The notes below the pieces were generated by a model that saw nothing but the letters and a program-made list of their open reading frames with translations, made no database searches and was not told the origin of the DNA. A program made the position numbers and the translations under genes. Source: Tessaracoccus lapidicaptus (GTDB lineage: Bacteria; Actinomycetota; Actinomycetes; Propionibacteriales; Propionibacteriaceae). From it: DNA of 64,000 bases. Shown piece by piece: positions 7,920 through 16,910 of this stretch (position 1 is the stretch's first letter; every line of letters starts with the position of its first letter). The stretch lies in NCBI RefSeq assembly GCF_001693815.1, contig NZ_MBQD01000011.1, forward strand, positions 248,001-312,000. The letters are read 5' to 3'.

Positions 7920-9701
7920 AGTCACGTTCTTGCCGCCGTCGCCTGGCCCTACGCCAACGGCCCCCGCCACATCGGTCACGTCTCGGGCTTCGGTGTCCCC
8001 TCCGACGTGTTCGCGCGCTACATGCGCATGGCCGGTCACGACGTGCTCATGGTGTCCGGCTCCGACGAGCACGGCACCGCGATCCAGGTGAAGGCCGACT
8101 CCGAGGGCCTGACGCCGAGGGAGACCGCCGACAAGTACCACCGCCAGATCGTCGAGGATCTCCAGGGCCTGGGGCTGTCCTACGACCTGTACACCCGGAC
8201 GACGACGCCGAACCACTACCGCGTGGTGCAGGACATCTTCACCGCCCTCTACGACAACGGCTACGTCCGCGCCGAAACGCAGATGGGCGCGATCTCCCCG
8301 TCCACCGGGCGCACCCTGCCGGACCGGTTCATCGAGGGCACGTGCCCGCTGTGCGGCTACCACAACGCCCGCGGCGACCAGTGCGACAACTGTGGCAACC
8401 AGCTCGACCCGGCCGACCTCATCGATCCGAAGTCCAAGATCAACGGGGAGACGCCCGAGTTCGTCGAGACCGAGCACTTCTTCCTCGACCTGCCGGCCCT
8501 GGCCCCCATGCTGGGCCAGTGGATCGACAGCCGCGAGGACTGGCGGCCCAACGTGCTGAAGTTCTCCCACAACCTGCTCGCGGAGATCCGGCCGCGCGCC
8601 ATCACCCGCGACCTCGACTGGGGCGTCCCCGTCCCGCTCGAGGGGTGGCGCGACGCCCCCATGAAGCGCATCTACGTCTGGTTCGACGCCGTCATCGGCT
8701 ACCTGTCGGCCTCCGTCGAGTGGGCGAAGCGCTCGGGCGACCCGGAGGCGTGGCGCACCTTCTGGAACTCGACGGCGGCGCGCTCCTACTACTTCATGGG
8801 CAAGGACAACATCGTCTTCCACTCCGTCATCTGGCCCGGCATCCTGCTCGGCGCCAACGGGCAGGGGGTCCACGGCGGCCACGTGCGGGAGTCGCTGGGC
8901 GAACTGCAGCTGCCCACCGAGGTGGTCAGCTCCGAGTTCATGACGATGAAGGGCTCCAAGGTGTCCAGCTCGCGGGGCGCGTCCATCTTCGTGGGGGACT
9001 TCCTCGCCGAGTTCGGCCCCGACGCCCTGCGCTACTACATCGCCGTGGCCGGTCCGGAGAACCAGGACACGGACTTCACCTGGGAGGAGTTCGTCCGGCG
9101 GATCAACTTCGAGCTGGCCAACGAGTGGGGCAACCTCGTCAACCGGTCCGTGTCGATGGCCCACAAGAATGTGGGCGCCGTGCCCGCGGCGGGGGAGCTG
9201 ACCCCGGCCGATCAGGCGCTGCTGGACGAGAGCCGCGCCGCGTTCGCCGTCGTGGGCGAGCACATCGCCGCGCGCCGGTTCAAGGCCGGCATCACTGAGG
9301 CGATGCGCATCGTCGGCCTGGCCAACAAGTACCTGTCGGATCAGGAGCCCTGGAAGCTCAAGGACGACCCCGCCCGCCGCGACACCGTCCTCCACGTCGC
9401 GCTGCAGGTGGTCTCCGACTGCAACACGCTGCTCACCCCCTACCTGCCTCATTCAGCGCAGAAGGTCTTCGAGCTCCTGGGCGGCGAGGGCGTGTGGGCG
9501 GCGCAGCCCCAGATCGTCGACGTGACCGACGAGGACCTGACCTACCCGACGCTGCAGGGCGACTACGCCGCGCAGCAGGCCGTGTGGCAGCCCCGTCCCC
9601 TCCAGGTGGGGGCACCGCTCAGCAAGCCGACGCCGCTGTTCACGAAGCTCGACGAGGCGCTGGGCCTCACCGGGCCGAGCTGGGCGCCGATCGCCGACTG
9701 A
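7917..9701 (+). CDS. metG: Methionyl-tRNA synthetase
   Basis: Class I aminoacyl-tRNA synthetase that charges tRNA-Met, essential for translation; 594 aa. The ATP-binding HIGH motif is His18-Ile-Gly-His21, the KMSKS loop is the variant KVSSS at 348-352, and the connective domain holds a four-Cys zinc site (Cys143, Cys146, Cys156, Cys159). The protein ends after the anticodon-binding helices and lacks the extra C-terminal tRNA-binding domain of long MetRS forms. ATG 7917 was preferred over ATG 7908 because of the promoter hexamer. The 3' end overlaps the convergent kinase gene by 35 bp. Confidence 0.96.
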   Translation: MSHVLAAVAWPYANGPRHIGHVSGFGVPSDVFARYMRMAGHDVLMVSGSDEHGTAIQVKADSEGLTPRETADKYHRQIVEDLQGLGLSYDLYTRTTTPNHYRVVQDIFTALYDNGYVRAETQMGAISPSTGRTLPDRFIEGTCPLCGYHNARGDQCDNCGNQLDPADLIDPKSKINGETPEFVETEHFFLDLPALAPMLGQWIDSREDWRPNVLKFSHNLLAEIRPRAITRDLDWGVPVPLEGWRDAPMKRIYVWFDAVIGYLSASVEWAKRSGDPEAWRTFWNSTAARSYYFMGKDNIVFHSVIWPGILLGANGQGVHGGHVRESLGELQLPTEVVSSEFMTMKGSKVSSSRGASIFVGDFLAEFGPDALRYYIAVAGPENQDTDFTWEEFVRRINFELANEWGNLVNRSVSMAHKNVGAVPAAGELTPADQALLDESRAAFAVVGEHIAARRFKAGITEAMRIVGLANKYLSDQEPWKLKDDPARRDTVLHVALQVVSDCNTLLTPYLPHSAQKVFELLGGEGVWAAQPQIVDVTDEDLTYPTLQGDYAAQQAVWQPRPLQVGAPLSKPTPLFTKLDEALGLTGPSWAPIAD

Positions 9702-10278
9702 CCATCGTCAGGGCCCGCCGCATCGGGGCCGGCGCGAAGCCGGAGTCCAGTGCGGCGCGGCGCAGTGCGGGTTCGGCGCGGTAGAGCGCCAGCCCGCGGC
9801 GCACCAGCACCGTCGGGGCCTTGCGCCGCTCCTCCAGGTCGCGCGCCAGGCGCCGCACGAAGTTCGCCCACCGGCGGCGGTCCAGCCACACGGCCTCGAC
9901 CGGCATCCCGGCCTCCCGCGCCGCGACGAGCGTTTGAGGGGCGAAGATGCCCTCCGCGACGACGACGGCGGCACCGCCCAGCTCGATCCGCCGGGCGCCG
10001 ACTCGGCGCGACAGCGAGATGTCGTACACCGGGACGTCCGCCTCCCCGTGCTCGAGGAGGCGGCCCAGCGTCGCCAGCGCCAGGTCGCGGTCCCAGCATC
10101 GGACGTCGTCCCAGTCGGGGATCCCCAGGTCAGTGGTGGGGAGGTCCGGGTGGTCCGCGTCCCGGTAGAAGTCGTCGAGGGACAGCGCGACGGCGCCCCC
10201 GTCCGCCGTGGCGAGGCGGGTGAGGCGCGACTTTCCGCTTCCGGACGGGCCGGCGACGAGCAGGAGCGTCCGGGTCAT
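9667..10278 (-). CDS. P-loop uridine-kinase-like protein
   Basis: A 203-residue P-loop NTPase of the uridine kinase/phosphoribulokinase superfamily. Walker A is GPSGSGKS at 10-17; LSLDDFYRD (about 33-41) matches the substrate-binding region of uridine kinases, and [11 protein letters not shown] resembles the lid. It is shorter than Udk and lacks obvious nucleoside-specificity motifs, so the substrate is uncertain. The last 35 bp overlap the end of metG on the other strand. ATG 10278 is supported by a leaderless promoter. Confidence 0.72.
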   Translation of the reverse strand: MTRTLLLVAGPSGSGKSRLTRLATADGGAVALSLDDFYRDADHPDLPTTDLGIPDWDDVRCWDRDLALATLGRLLEHGEADVPVYDISLSRRVGARRIELGGAAVVVAEGIFAPQTLVAAREAGMPVEAVWLDRRRWANFVRRLARDLEERRKAPTVLVRRGLALYRAEPALRRAALDSGFAPAPMRRALTMVSRRSAPSSAR

Positions 10279-10290
10279 TGGAGAATGCTA
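10276..10290 (-). promoter_or_regulatory. Leaderless promoter of the P-loop kinase gene
   Basis: Minus-strand TAGCAT (complement of 10285-10290), 6-base spacer, ATG 10278. Confidence 0.6.
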
Positions 10291-10309
10291 ACGCCCCGCC
10301 GGCGGGCGG

Positions 10310-12124
10310 CTACCAGGAGCCGCCGCCACCGCCGCCGAAGCCGCCGCCGCCGCTGAAGCCGGAGAACCCGCTGGAACCGCCGGTGGCCTGGCTCATGCCG
10401 TCCATGCGGGCCGCCTGCATGGCCTCCGACATCGAGTGGGTGAGGTTGTTCATGGCGCTCATGAAGTAGTAGCCGTGCAGCAGGTCCGCGCCGACGTACC
10501 AGGAGGTGTCGGCCTGGTAGATGCCCTGCGCTCCCAGGTCGGCGAACAGCTTCGTCCAGCGGTCCGCGACCCCGAACACCATGGCGTAGGGCAGGTACTT
10601 GCTGAAGATGTCCTGGCCCTCCTCGAACTGGAGGGTCTCCTTCTCGGCGGTCCGCAGATACAGCTCGAAGCCCTTGGCCTGCGACAGGTACGCCGACCCC
10701 GTGGCGGTGCGCTTGCGGAACTTGCCCGACATGGCGATGAGGCCGAGCCCGAAGACGGCCAGCGGGATGCCGATGAGCCCCCAGCCGAACCCGGCCGCCA
10801 TGAACGTCAGCAGCAGGCCGCCGCCGATGGCGAGCGCGCCCAGGACGACCGGCACCATCTGCGCCGTCGTCGGGTTGCCCTTGAACCAGCCCTTCTGCAC
10901 CACGGAGTTGTAGAGGCCCGCCCGGGCGTGGGGCAGCACTTCGGCGAACTTGGCCTTGCGCAGCTCCTGCGACGTGCGCACGGCCCGGCCCTGGAAGAGG
11001 TCGCGCAGCAGCGCGTCCTCATACGGCTCGAGGCGTCCCCCCGGGCGGTTGAGGGCCTCGAGGGTGAACTCGTTCTTGGACTGCGAGTGGATCCGCAGGT
11101 ATCCGCGCACCGCGAGGTCGACGATGGTGGCCGACACGTCGATGTTGTCGGCCGTGGTGTCCATGAGCGTCCCGATCTCACCGGGCGTCGCGCCCTTCGG
11201 CGGATGGAACTGCACGGTCACCGGGAACTTGCCCGCCCGCGGGCCGACGCGGGCCTGATCGGCCGCGGTGGGGGTGAGGCCGGGGGTGAGCCCGAGGTAG
11301 ACCTCGTCGCGGGCGTGCCGACGGCGCACGGCCACGAGCGCGGCGATCGCGGCGAGCAGCCCGGCGCCGGTGACGGCGCCCGTGGCAGCGTTGAGCTCGA
11401 ACGCGTTGGCGAGGGTCACCCGCCGCGCCTTCTCCTGCGTCACGCCGGGGAACGTGCCGGCGGGGAAGCCCGCGACCACCTGCATGGTCGTCTTGGGAGG
11501 CAGCGCGTCGAGAGCGTAGGTCGCGGTCGTGCCCTCTGCCTGCGCGGTGCACGGTGTGGTCACGTCGGGGCCGTAGAAGCAGGCCGCGTCGGCCAGCTCG
11601 GCCGGGCCCGTGACGGTGACCGTGATGTCCGAGAAGCGTGACTCCCAGGCGCGGCCGATGACGTCCCAGTTGAACTCGTCGAGGCCGCTCTCCGGATGGT
11701 CGGGCGCGATGAGGCCGGTCACGTCGTAGGTGACGACGTAGTCCTCGGGTGTGCGGTTCCAGATGTTCTCGTTGCCGATGCGCAGGCTGAGGATTCCGTT
11801 GGATTCCTCGGCGTAGACCTCGGCGTTGGCCCCGCTGGTGGAGCTCACGCTGATGTCGGAGTACGTGAAGACGTAGTTCTCGTCCGGGTTGGCGCCGTCC
11901 TCCTGCTCGAGCGGCAGCAGGATGTAGGGGCCGCGGCCCTCGAGCGCGGCGAAGTCCATGGTGAAGTCGATGGTGACCTCGGCCACGCCCTCGCGCGTCA
12001 GGTTGACGTCGACGTCGTAGCGGGTGATGGGCGCCGAGTCGTCCGCCGCCGCGGGGATCACCGCGACCCAGACCGTCGCGAGGGCCAGCATGAGAGCGAG
12101 GAGACCGGCACGCTGCTTCGTCAT
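10310..12124 (-). CDS. DUF2207 membrane protein with Gly-rich C-terminus
   Basis: Predicted membrane protein of 604 aa. An N-terminal signal peptide (LLALMLALATVWVAVIPAAA) leads to an extracellular beta-rich DUF2207 domain (about 35-240), a membrane helix near 260, a large cytoplasmic part, two closely spaced helices near 415-460, and a tail of glycines ending GGGGGGSW. This layout is typical of DUF2207 proteins, whose function is unknown. ATG 12124 was chosen over an upstream in-frame ATG because TACAGT lies six bases before it. Confidence 0.82.
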   Translation of the reverse strand: MTKQRAGLLALMLALATVWVAVIPAAADDSAPITRYDVDVNLTREGVAEVTIDFTMDFAALEGRGPYILLPLEQEDGANPDENYVFTYSDISVSSTSGANAEVYAEESNGILSLRIGNENIWNRTPEDYVVTYDVTGLIAPDHPESGLDEFNWDVIGRAWESRFSDITVTVTGPAELADAACFYGPDVTTPCTAQAEGTTATYALDALPPKTTMQVVAGFPAGTFPGVTQEKARRVTLANAFELNAATGAVTGAGLLAAIAALVAVRRRHARDEVYLGLTPGLTPTAADQARVGPRAGKFPVTVQFHPPKGATPGEIGTLMDTTADNIDVSATIVDLAVRGYLRIHSQSKNEFTLEALNRPGGRLEPYEDALLRDLFQGRAVRTSQELRKAKFAEVLPHARAGLYNSVVQKGWFKGNPTTAQMVPVVLGALAIGGGLLLTFMAAGFGWGLIGIPLAVFGLGLIAMSGKFRKRTATGSAYLSQAKGFELYLRTAEKETLQFEEGQDIFSKYLPYAMVFGVADRWTKLFADLGAQGIYQADTSWYVGADLLHGYYFMSAMNNLTHSMSEAMQAARMDGMSQATGGSSGFSGFSGGGGFGGGGGGSW

Positions 12125-12136
12125 GCGTCCACTGTA
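12122..12136 (-). promoter_or_regulatory. Leaderless promoter of the DUF2207 gene
   Basis: Minus-strand TACAGT (complement of 12131-12136), 6-base spacer, ATG 12124. Confidence 0.55.
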
Positions 12137-12167
12137 TCCGGCGTGGTGAAGCACAGGTGGGCCGGGA

Positions 12168-13832
12168 TCAGCCCTCCATCCCCAGGGCGTCCGCCATCTC
12201 CGCGCGCAGCCGCGCGAGCCGGCCGGCCGCGACCTCGCGCGCCGCCCGCACGTCGGCCGACTCCGCCGCGTCGAGCCGGACCTCCAGGTAGCACTTGAGC
12301 TTGGGCTCGGTGCCCGAGGGGCGGGCCACGACGTGCACGGTGCTGCCGGTGAGCTCGACGGCGTCGGTGGGCGGCAGCGTCGGGGACCCCTCCGCCAGAT
12401 CGAGCACGGTCACCGGCTCGCCGAGGAGGGTCACGGGGGGCTGGGCGCGCAGGCGCGCCATCGCGTCGGCGATGAGGGAGAGATCCGCGACCCGCACCGA
12501 CAACTGAGCCGTGGCCGTGAGGCCGAAGCCGCGGGCGATGTCGTCGAGCAGGTCCGCCAGCGTGCGGCCCTCGGCCTTGAGGCCCGCCACGATCCGCAGC
12601 ACGGTCACGGCCGCGGAGATGCCGTCCTTGTCCGGGACGGCGCGCGCGTCGACGCAGTAGCCGATGGCCTCCTCGTACCCGAACGCCAGGTCCGGCACGC
12701 GCCCGATCCACTTGAAGCCGGTGAGGGTGGTCACGTGGCGGCGGCCGGCGGCCTCGGCCATGCGGCGCAGCAGCGTCGACGAGACGACGGAGTTGGCGAA
12801 GGTGCCCGGAACGCCGCGGGTGATGGCGTCATGGCCCAGCACCGCGCCCAGCTCATCGCCGGTGAGCATGCGCCACGACCCGTCGACCACGGCCGCGACC
12901 GCGCACCGGTCCGCATCGGGATCGTTGGCGATCACGACGTCGGCGCCCTCCGCCTCGGCCAACGCCAGGGCCAGGTCGATCGCGCCCGGCTCCTCCGGGT
13001 TGGGGAAGGAGACCGTGGGGAAGTCCGGGTTGGGGTCCGCCTGCTCGGCCACCTCCACCGGCGCGGGCAGGCCCGCGGCGGCCGCCACCCGGCGCACGGT
13101 CTCCGCACCGACGCCGTGCAGGGCAGTGTGCACCCAGGTGACGTCGCGCGGGGCGCCGTCGGGGTAGAGCGAGGTGACCCGTGCCACGTACGCGTCCAGG
13201 AGGTCGGTCGTCACGTCGCGGCGCTCGTCCGCGCGGGGCAGTGAGGCCCATCCCGCCGCCGCCACGCGCGCGATCTCGGCCGCGATCTCGCCGTCGGCGG
13301 GCGGCACGATCTGGGAGCCGTCGCCGAGGTAGACCTTGTAGCCGTTGTCGGCGGGCGGGTTGTGGGACGCCGTCACGACGACGCCCGCGACGCAGCCGAA
13401 GTGCTGGATACCGAAGGCGACGACGGGGGTCGGGACCGGGCCGTCGGTCCACAGGACCTCGAAGCCGGCGCCGGCGAGGACCTCGGCGGTGTCGCGGGCG
13501 AACTCGTCGGACTTGTGGCGTGCGTCGTGTCCGACGATGACGCGCCCACCGCCCTGTCCGGCGGCGTTCAGCCAGGTACCGAAGCCGGCCGCGGCCTGCG
13601 TGACGACGACGCGGTTCATCCGCGACGGGCCGGGGCCGATGGGCCCGCGCAGCCCCGCGGTGCCGAACTCGAGGGGGCCGGCGAACGCGGAGCGCAGCTC
13701 CGCCAGGGCGGGCTCACGGATGGCCCCGTCGTTGGCCTGCGCGCGCACGATCAGCTCGTCGAGGCGGCCGGCGGTGTCCGGATCCGGGTCGGCGTCGCGC
13801 CAGGCCTGCGCGCGGGTGAACAGCTCGTCCAT
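12168..13832 (-). CDS. Phosphohexomutase (phosphoglucomutase/phosphomannomutase; phosphopentomutase role likely)
   Basis: Alpha-D-phosphohexomutase of 554 aa, the size of actinobacterial PmmB/PGM2-like enzymes. The phosphoserine is Ser156 in TASHNP, the magnesium loop is Asp304-Pro-Asp306-Ala-Asp308, the sugar loop EEAIGYC follows, and the phosphate-binding loop is RPSGTEPK near 515. ATG 13832 follows the nucleoside phosphorylase stop by 5 bp with GAGG upstream, so the two are co-transcribed. That neighbour suggests it can interconvert ribose-1- and ribose-5-phosphate, as PGM2-type enzymes do; this is inference from context. A separate manB lies at 38524. Confidence 0.88.
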   Translation of the reverse strand: MDELFTRAQAWRDADPDPDTAGRLDELIVRAQANDGAIREPALAELRSAFAGPLEFGTAGLRGPIGPGPSRMNRVVVTQAAAGFGTWLNAAGQGGGRVIVGHDARHKSDEFARDTAEVLAGAGFEVLWTDGPVPTPVVAFGIQHFGCVAGVVVTASHNPPADNGYKVYLGDGSQIVPPADGEIAAEIARVAAAGWASLPRADERRDVTTDLLDAYVARVTSLYPDGAPRDVTWVHTALHGVGAETVRRVAAAAGLPAPVEVAEQADPNPDFPTVSFPNPEEPGAIDLALALAEAEGADVVIANDPDADRCAVAAVVDGSWRMLTGDELGAVLGHDAITRGVPGTFANSVVSSTLLRRMAEAAGRRHVTTLTGFKWIGRVPDLAFGYEEAIGYCVDARAVPDKDGISAAVTVLRIVAGLKAEGRTLADLLDDIARGFGLTATAQLSVRVADLSLIADAMARLRAQPPVTLLGEPVTVLDLAEGSPTLPPTDAVELTGSTVHVVARPSGTEPKLKCYLEVRLDAAESADVRAAREVAAGRLARLRAEMADALGMEG

Positions 13833-13837
13833 CTGCC

Positions 13838-14635
13838 TCAGAGCTCCCCGACGATTCCGGCGAGCAGCGCCGCCAGGCGGGGGCCGGCGTCCCGCCCCGC
13901 TTGCAGCACCTCGGCGTGGTTCAGCGCCGACTCGCTCAGCCCGGCCGCCGCGTTGGTGACGAGGGACAGGCCCAGGACCTCCATGCCCGCTTCGCGCGCG
14001 GCGATGGTCTCGAGGGTCGTCGACATGCCGACGAGGTCGCCCCCGAGGATCCCGGCCATCCGGACCTCCGCGGGTGTCTCGTACTGCGGTCCCCGGAACT
14101 GCACGTACACGCCCTCGGGGAGCGCGGTGTCGACGCGGTGCGCCAGGTCGCGCAGCCGGCGCGAGTACGCCTCCGACATGTCGATGAAGGTGGCGCCCAG
14201 GAGGGGGGTGTCGCCCGTGAGGTTGATGTGGTCGGCCAGCAGGACCACGGTGCCCGGCGCCCACGCGGGGTTGAGGCCGCCGCATCCGTTGGTGAGCACG
14301 AGCGTCCCGGCGCCCCAGGCGGCGGCGGTGCGCACGCCGTGGACCACCGGCGCGACGCCGCGACCCTCGTAGTAGTGCGTGCGGCCCGTGAACGTCGCGG
14401 CGACCTTGCCGGCCGGCGTGCGGCTGAGGAGCAGATGTCCGCCGTGTCCCGAGACCACCGGCGTGCTGAAACCGGGCACGACGGCCAGCTCCACGTCGCC
14501 CAGCGGCTCGCCGAGCCGGTCCGCGCCCGAGGACCAGCCCGAGCCGAGCACCAGGGCCAGATCGATGCGGTCGACGTCGAAGCGCGAACGGAGGAAGTCG
14601 GCGGCCTCGGCCGCCAGCGCGAACGGTTCAGTCAC
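13838..14635 (-). CDS. punA: Purine nucleoside phosphorylase
   Basis: Trimeric PNP-type enzyme of 265 aa that splits inosine and guanosine into base and ribose-1-phosphate. Motifs: LVLGSGWS at 29-35 for phosphate, THYYEGRG near 83, TNGCGGLNP near 115, and the purine-contacting QFRGPQYETPAE and LVTNAAAGLS. The GTG start at 14635 is set by the promoter hexamer. It would act on inosine made by adenosine deaminase, and the mutase gene 5 bp downstream can take its ribose-1-phosphate, which makes the pair a natural salvage operon. Confidence 0.93.
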   Translation of the reverse strand: MTEPFALAAEAADFLRSRFDVDRIDLALVLGSGWSSGADRLGEPLGDVELAVVPGFSTPVVSGHGGHLLLSRTPAGKVAATFTGRTHYYEGRGVAPVVHGVRTAAAWGAGTLVLTNGCGGLNPAWAPGTVVLLADHINLTGDTPLLGATFIDMSEAYSRRLRDLAHRVDTALPEGVYVQFRGPQYETPAEVRMAGILGGDLVGMSTTLETIAAREAGMEVLGLSLVTNAAAGLSESALNHAEVLQAGRDAGPRLAALLAGIVGEL

Positions 14636-14647
14636 CCCGCCAGCATA
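14633..14647 (-). promoter_or_regulatory. Leaderless promoter of the PNP-mutase operon
   Basis: Minus-strand TATGCT (complement of 14642-14647), 6-base spacer, GTG 14635. Confidence 0.6.
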
Positions 14648-14677
14648 GTGAGGGCCGCGGCGCCCGGGGGGCTGTGG

Positions 14678-14692
14678 AAAGATGGGCCCGTG
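14678..14692 (+). promoter_or_regulatory. Weak leaderless promoter candidate for the LpdA-like gene
   Basis: AAAGAT at 14678-14683 lies 6 bases before GTG 14690. It lacks the leading T of the window's usual hexamer, but the same AAAGAT spacing recurs at 28876. Confidence 0.35.
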
Positions 14693-16093
14693 ACCAAGGT
14701 TGTGATCATCGGTGGCGGACCCGGCGGATACGAGGCGGCCCTGGTGGCCAACCAGCTGGGGGGCGAGGTCACCCTCATCGAGCGCGAGGGGCTCGGCGGT
14801 GCCGCTGTGCTGAGCGACTGCGTCCCGTCCAAGACCCTCATCGCGACGGCCGAGGTCATGGTCCGGATCGAGAACGCCCGCCAGCTGGGGCTGCACATCG
14901 CAGCACCGGACGTCACCGACGTCGTCCGGGTGGACCTGGGCGAGGTCAACGAGCGGGTCCTGCACCTGGCGCGCGCCCAGTCCGCCGACATCGCACAACG
15001 ACTGCGGCAGGACGGCGTGCATCTCGTGTCGGGCTCGGCGCGGCTCGACGGGCCGCACCGCGTCGTCGCCACCACCGAGAGCGGCGAGAAGGCCTTCGAC
15101 GCCGACATCGTGCTGGTCGCCACCGGCACGACGCCCCGCGAGCTGCCGGAGGCCCGCTGCGACGGCGAGCGCATCCTCAACTGGAAGCAGGTCTACAACC
15201 TCACCGAGGTGCCGAAGCGGCTCATCGTCGTCGGCTCGGGCGTCACGGGGGCCGAGTTCGCGTCGGCCTACGACGGGCTCGGCTGCGACGTCGTGCTGGT
15301 GTCGTCGCGCCGGCAGGTCCTGCCTGGCCAGGACCAGGACGCGGCCGCCGTCCTGCAGCGGGCGTTCGAGCGCCGGGGCATGGAGATCATGAGCGAGTCC
15401 CGTGCCTACGCGGCGCGCCGGGAGGGCGACGAGGTTGTCGTCTCGCTGGAGGACGGGCGCGAGGTCCGCGGCTCGCACTGTCTGATGGCGGTCGGCGCCA
15501 TCCCCAACTCGGCGGGCCTGGGTCTGGAGGACGTCGGGGTCGCGCTGACGCCGTCGGGGCACATCTCGGTGGACCGGGTGTCGCGCACCAGCGTCCGGAG
15601 CATCTACGCCGCCGGCGACGTCACCGGCGTGTTCGCTCTGGCGTCCGTGGCCGCCATGCAGGGCCGCATCGCCATGTGGCACGCGCTGGGCGACGCCGTC
15701 ACGCCGCTCGACCTCCGGCGGGTGTCGTCGAACGTGTTCACCACACCCGAGATCGCCACGGTCGGCATCACGCAGCAGGAGGCCGACGACGGCGACGTTC
15801 GGGTGGCGTCGGTGTTGCTGCCCCTGGCGTCGAACGCGCGCTCCAAGATGCAGGGCTTCACCGACGGCTTCGTCAAGCTGTTCTGCCTGCCGACGACCGG
15901 CATCATCATCGGCGGCGTCGTCGTCGCACCGCGCGCCTCCGAGCTCATCCACGCGGTCTCGATCGCCGTGGCGCAGAAGATCACCGTCGACGACTTCAGC
16001 CAGGCGTTCACGGTCTACCCGTCGATGTCGGGGTCGATCGCCGAGGCAGCGCGGCGGCTGCACAACCGGGACGAGGCGCTGCTGACGACCTGA
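14690..16093 (+). CDS. lpdA: LpdA-type NAD(P)H:quinone/disulfide oxidoreductase-family flavoprotein
   Basis: FAD/NAD-binding flavoprotein of 467 aa in the pyridine nucleotide-disulfide reductase family. N-terminal FAD motif GGGPGGYEA at 8-16, NAD motif VGSGVTGAEFASA near 185, and C-terminal dimerisation domain. The usual redox pair CxxxxC is replaced by GGAAVLSDCVPSK with only one Cys, so it cannot be a classical lipoamide dehydrogenase. The same substitution occurs in M. tuberculosis LpdA (Rv3303c), which acts as a quinone reductase. Start GTG 14690; divergent from the nucleoside phosphorylase. Confidence 0.88.
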   Translation: MTKVVIIGGGPGGYEAALVANQLGGEVTLIEREGLGGAAVLSDCVPSKTLIATAEVMVRIENARQLGLHIAAPDVTDVVRVDLGEVNERVLHLARAQSADIAQRLRQDGVHLVSGSARLDGPHRVVATTESGEKAFDADIVLVATGTTPRELPEARCDGERILNWKQVYNLTEVPKRLIVVGSGVTGAEFASAYDGLGCDVVLVSSRRQVLPGQDQDAAAVLQRAFERRGMEIMSESRAYAARREGDEVVVSLEDGREVRGSHCLMAVGAIPNSAGLGLEDVGVALTPSGHISVDRVSRTSVRSIYAAGDVTGVFALASVAAMQGRIAMWHALGDAVTPLDLRRVSSNVFTTPEIATVGITQQEADDGDVRVASVLLPLASNARSKMQGFTDGFVKLFCLPTTGIIIGGVVVAPRASELIHAVSIAVAQKITVDDFSQAFTVYPSMSGSIAEAARRLHNRDEALLTT

Positions 16094-16099
16094 CGGGCG

Positions 16100-16876
16100 C
16101 TAGTCGTCGAAGAGGCCCAGGAGCAGCGAGAAGCCGCCGATCATGAGGGCGCCGTGCGTGATCTGCCGCAGCGCGGGGTCCGTGCCGTAGCGACCGTAGT
16201 ACCCCTGGGCCCACGGGGCGTACTGCTGGTTCTCCCAATACGGCACCTGGCGGGCCCCCATGGGCACGAGCCGGATCGACGGGTCGTGACCGGTCATAAC
16301 GCGCTGCGCGTCGGCGGCGCAGGCGGGGACGTCGCGGACGGCGCCGCCGGGCGGGGCCCAGCGGACGTTCTGCGTGCTGGGCCCGTGCGCCGGGTCGAAG
16401 AAGCACGGCGGCCGCTTCTCGGGCAGCGGCTGGCCGGTGACTCGGGCCTTGACGCAGGCCACGGCGTACCGGCCGTCCTCCAGGATCTCCGCGATCCGGC
16501 GCACGTCGGCGTCGGTCTGGGCCCGCTGCAGCTGGTTCTTGGCGCCGTCGTAGGCGTCGAGGGCGCGGGTGTAGTCCGCGTGCGCGGCGGCGTCCAGCTC
16601 GCGGCCCACGACGTCGAGGTCGAGGTCGCGCAGTTCGCCGCCGAAGGTGGTGATGTCGGTGTCGAGGGCGGCGCGGGTCCCTGGGGTGATCGGGTGGACC
16701 GGCTGACCGTACGGCTGCGGGTAGCCCACGGCCGGATGGATCTGCTGGGGGGGCCCGTACGGGTCCCCCCAGCCGTGCAGTTGCCGCGGCGGGGGAGCGG
16801 ACCGGCGCGACGTCATGGACACGATCGCGCCGACCACCATCATCACCATGAGCATGGTGAGGAAGCCTGACATCAT
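16100..16876 (-). CDS. Unknown membrane-anchored protein
   Basis: I do not recognise a named family. The 258-residue protein starts with a Met-rich hydrophobic helix (about 4-22), then a Pro/Gln/Tyr-rich linker (25-65), a helical region (70-135) with YTRALDAYDGAKNQLQRAQT, a Cys-containing middle (CVKARVTG, PPCFFDPAHGPS, VPACAADA) and a last hydrophobic helix (ALMIGGFSLLLGLF). The middle cysteines and the FFDPAHGPS segment recall extracellular domains of some actinobacterial envelope proteins. ATG 16876 is placed by a leaderless promoter; an in-frame GTG sits at 16885. It converges on lpdA with 6 bp between stops. Confidence 0.65.
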   Translation of the reverse strand: MMSGFLTMLMVMMVVGAIVSMTSRRSAPPPRQLHGWGDPYGPPQQIHPAVGYPQPYGQPVHPITPGTRAALDTDITTFGGELRDLDLDVVGRELDAAAHADYTRALDAYDGAKNQLQRAQTDADVRRIAEILEDGRYAVACVKARVTGQPLPEKRPPCFFDPAHGPSTQNVRWAPPGGAVRDVPACAADAQRVMTGHDPSIRLVPMGARQVPYWENQQYAPWAQGYYGRYGTDPALRQITHGALMIGGFSLLLGLFDD

Positions 16877-16889
16877 GCTCCCCACGATA
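16874..16889 (-). promoter_or_regulatory. Leaderless promoter of the unknown membrane protein gene
   Basis: Minus-strand TATCGT (complement of 16884-16889), 7-base spacer, ATG 16876. Confidence 0.5.
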
Positions 16890-16910
16890 ACCCCGGGGGC
16901 AAGGCTCAGC

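Noticed and set aside
14690-16093. Lipoamide dehydrogenase (Lpd/E3)
   Set aside because: Only one of the two redox cysteines is present, so the LpdA quinone-reductase type is preferred.
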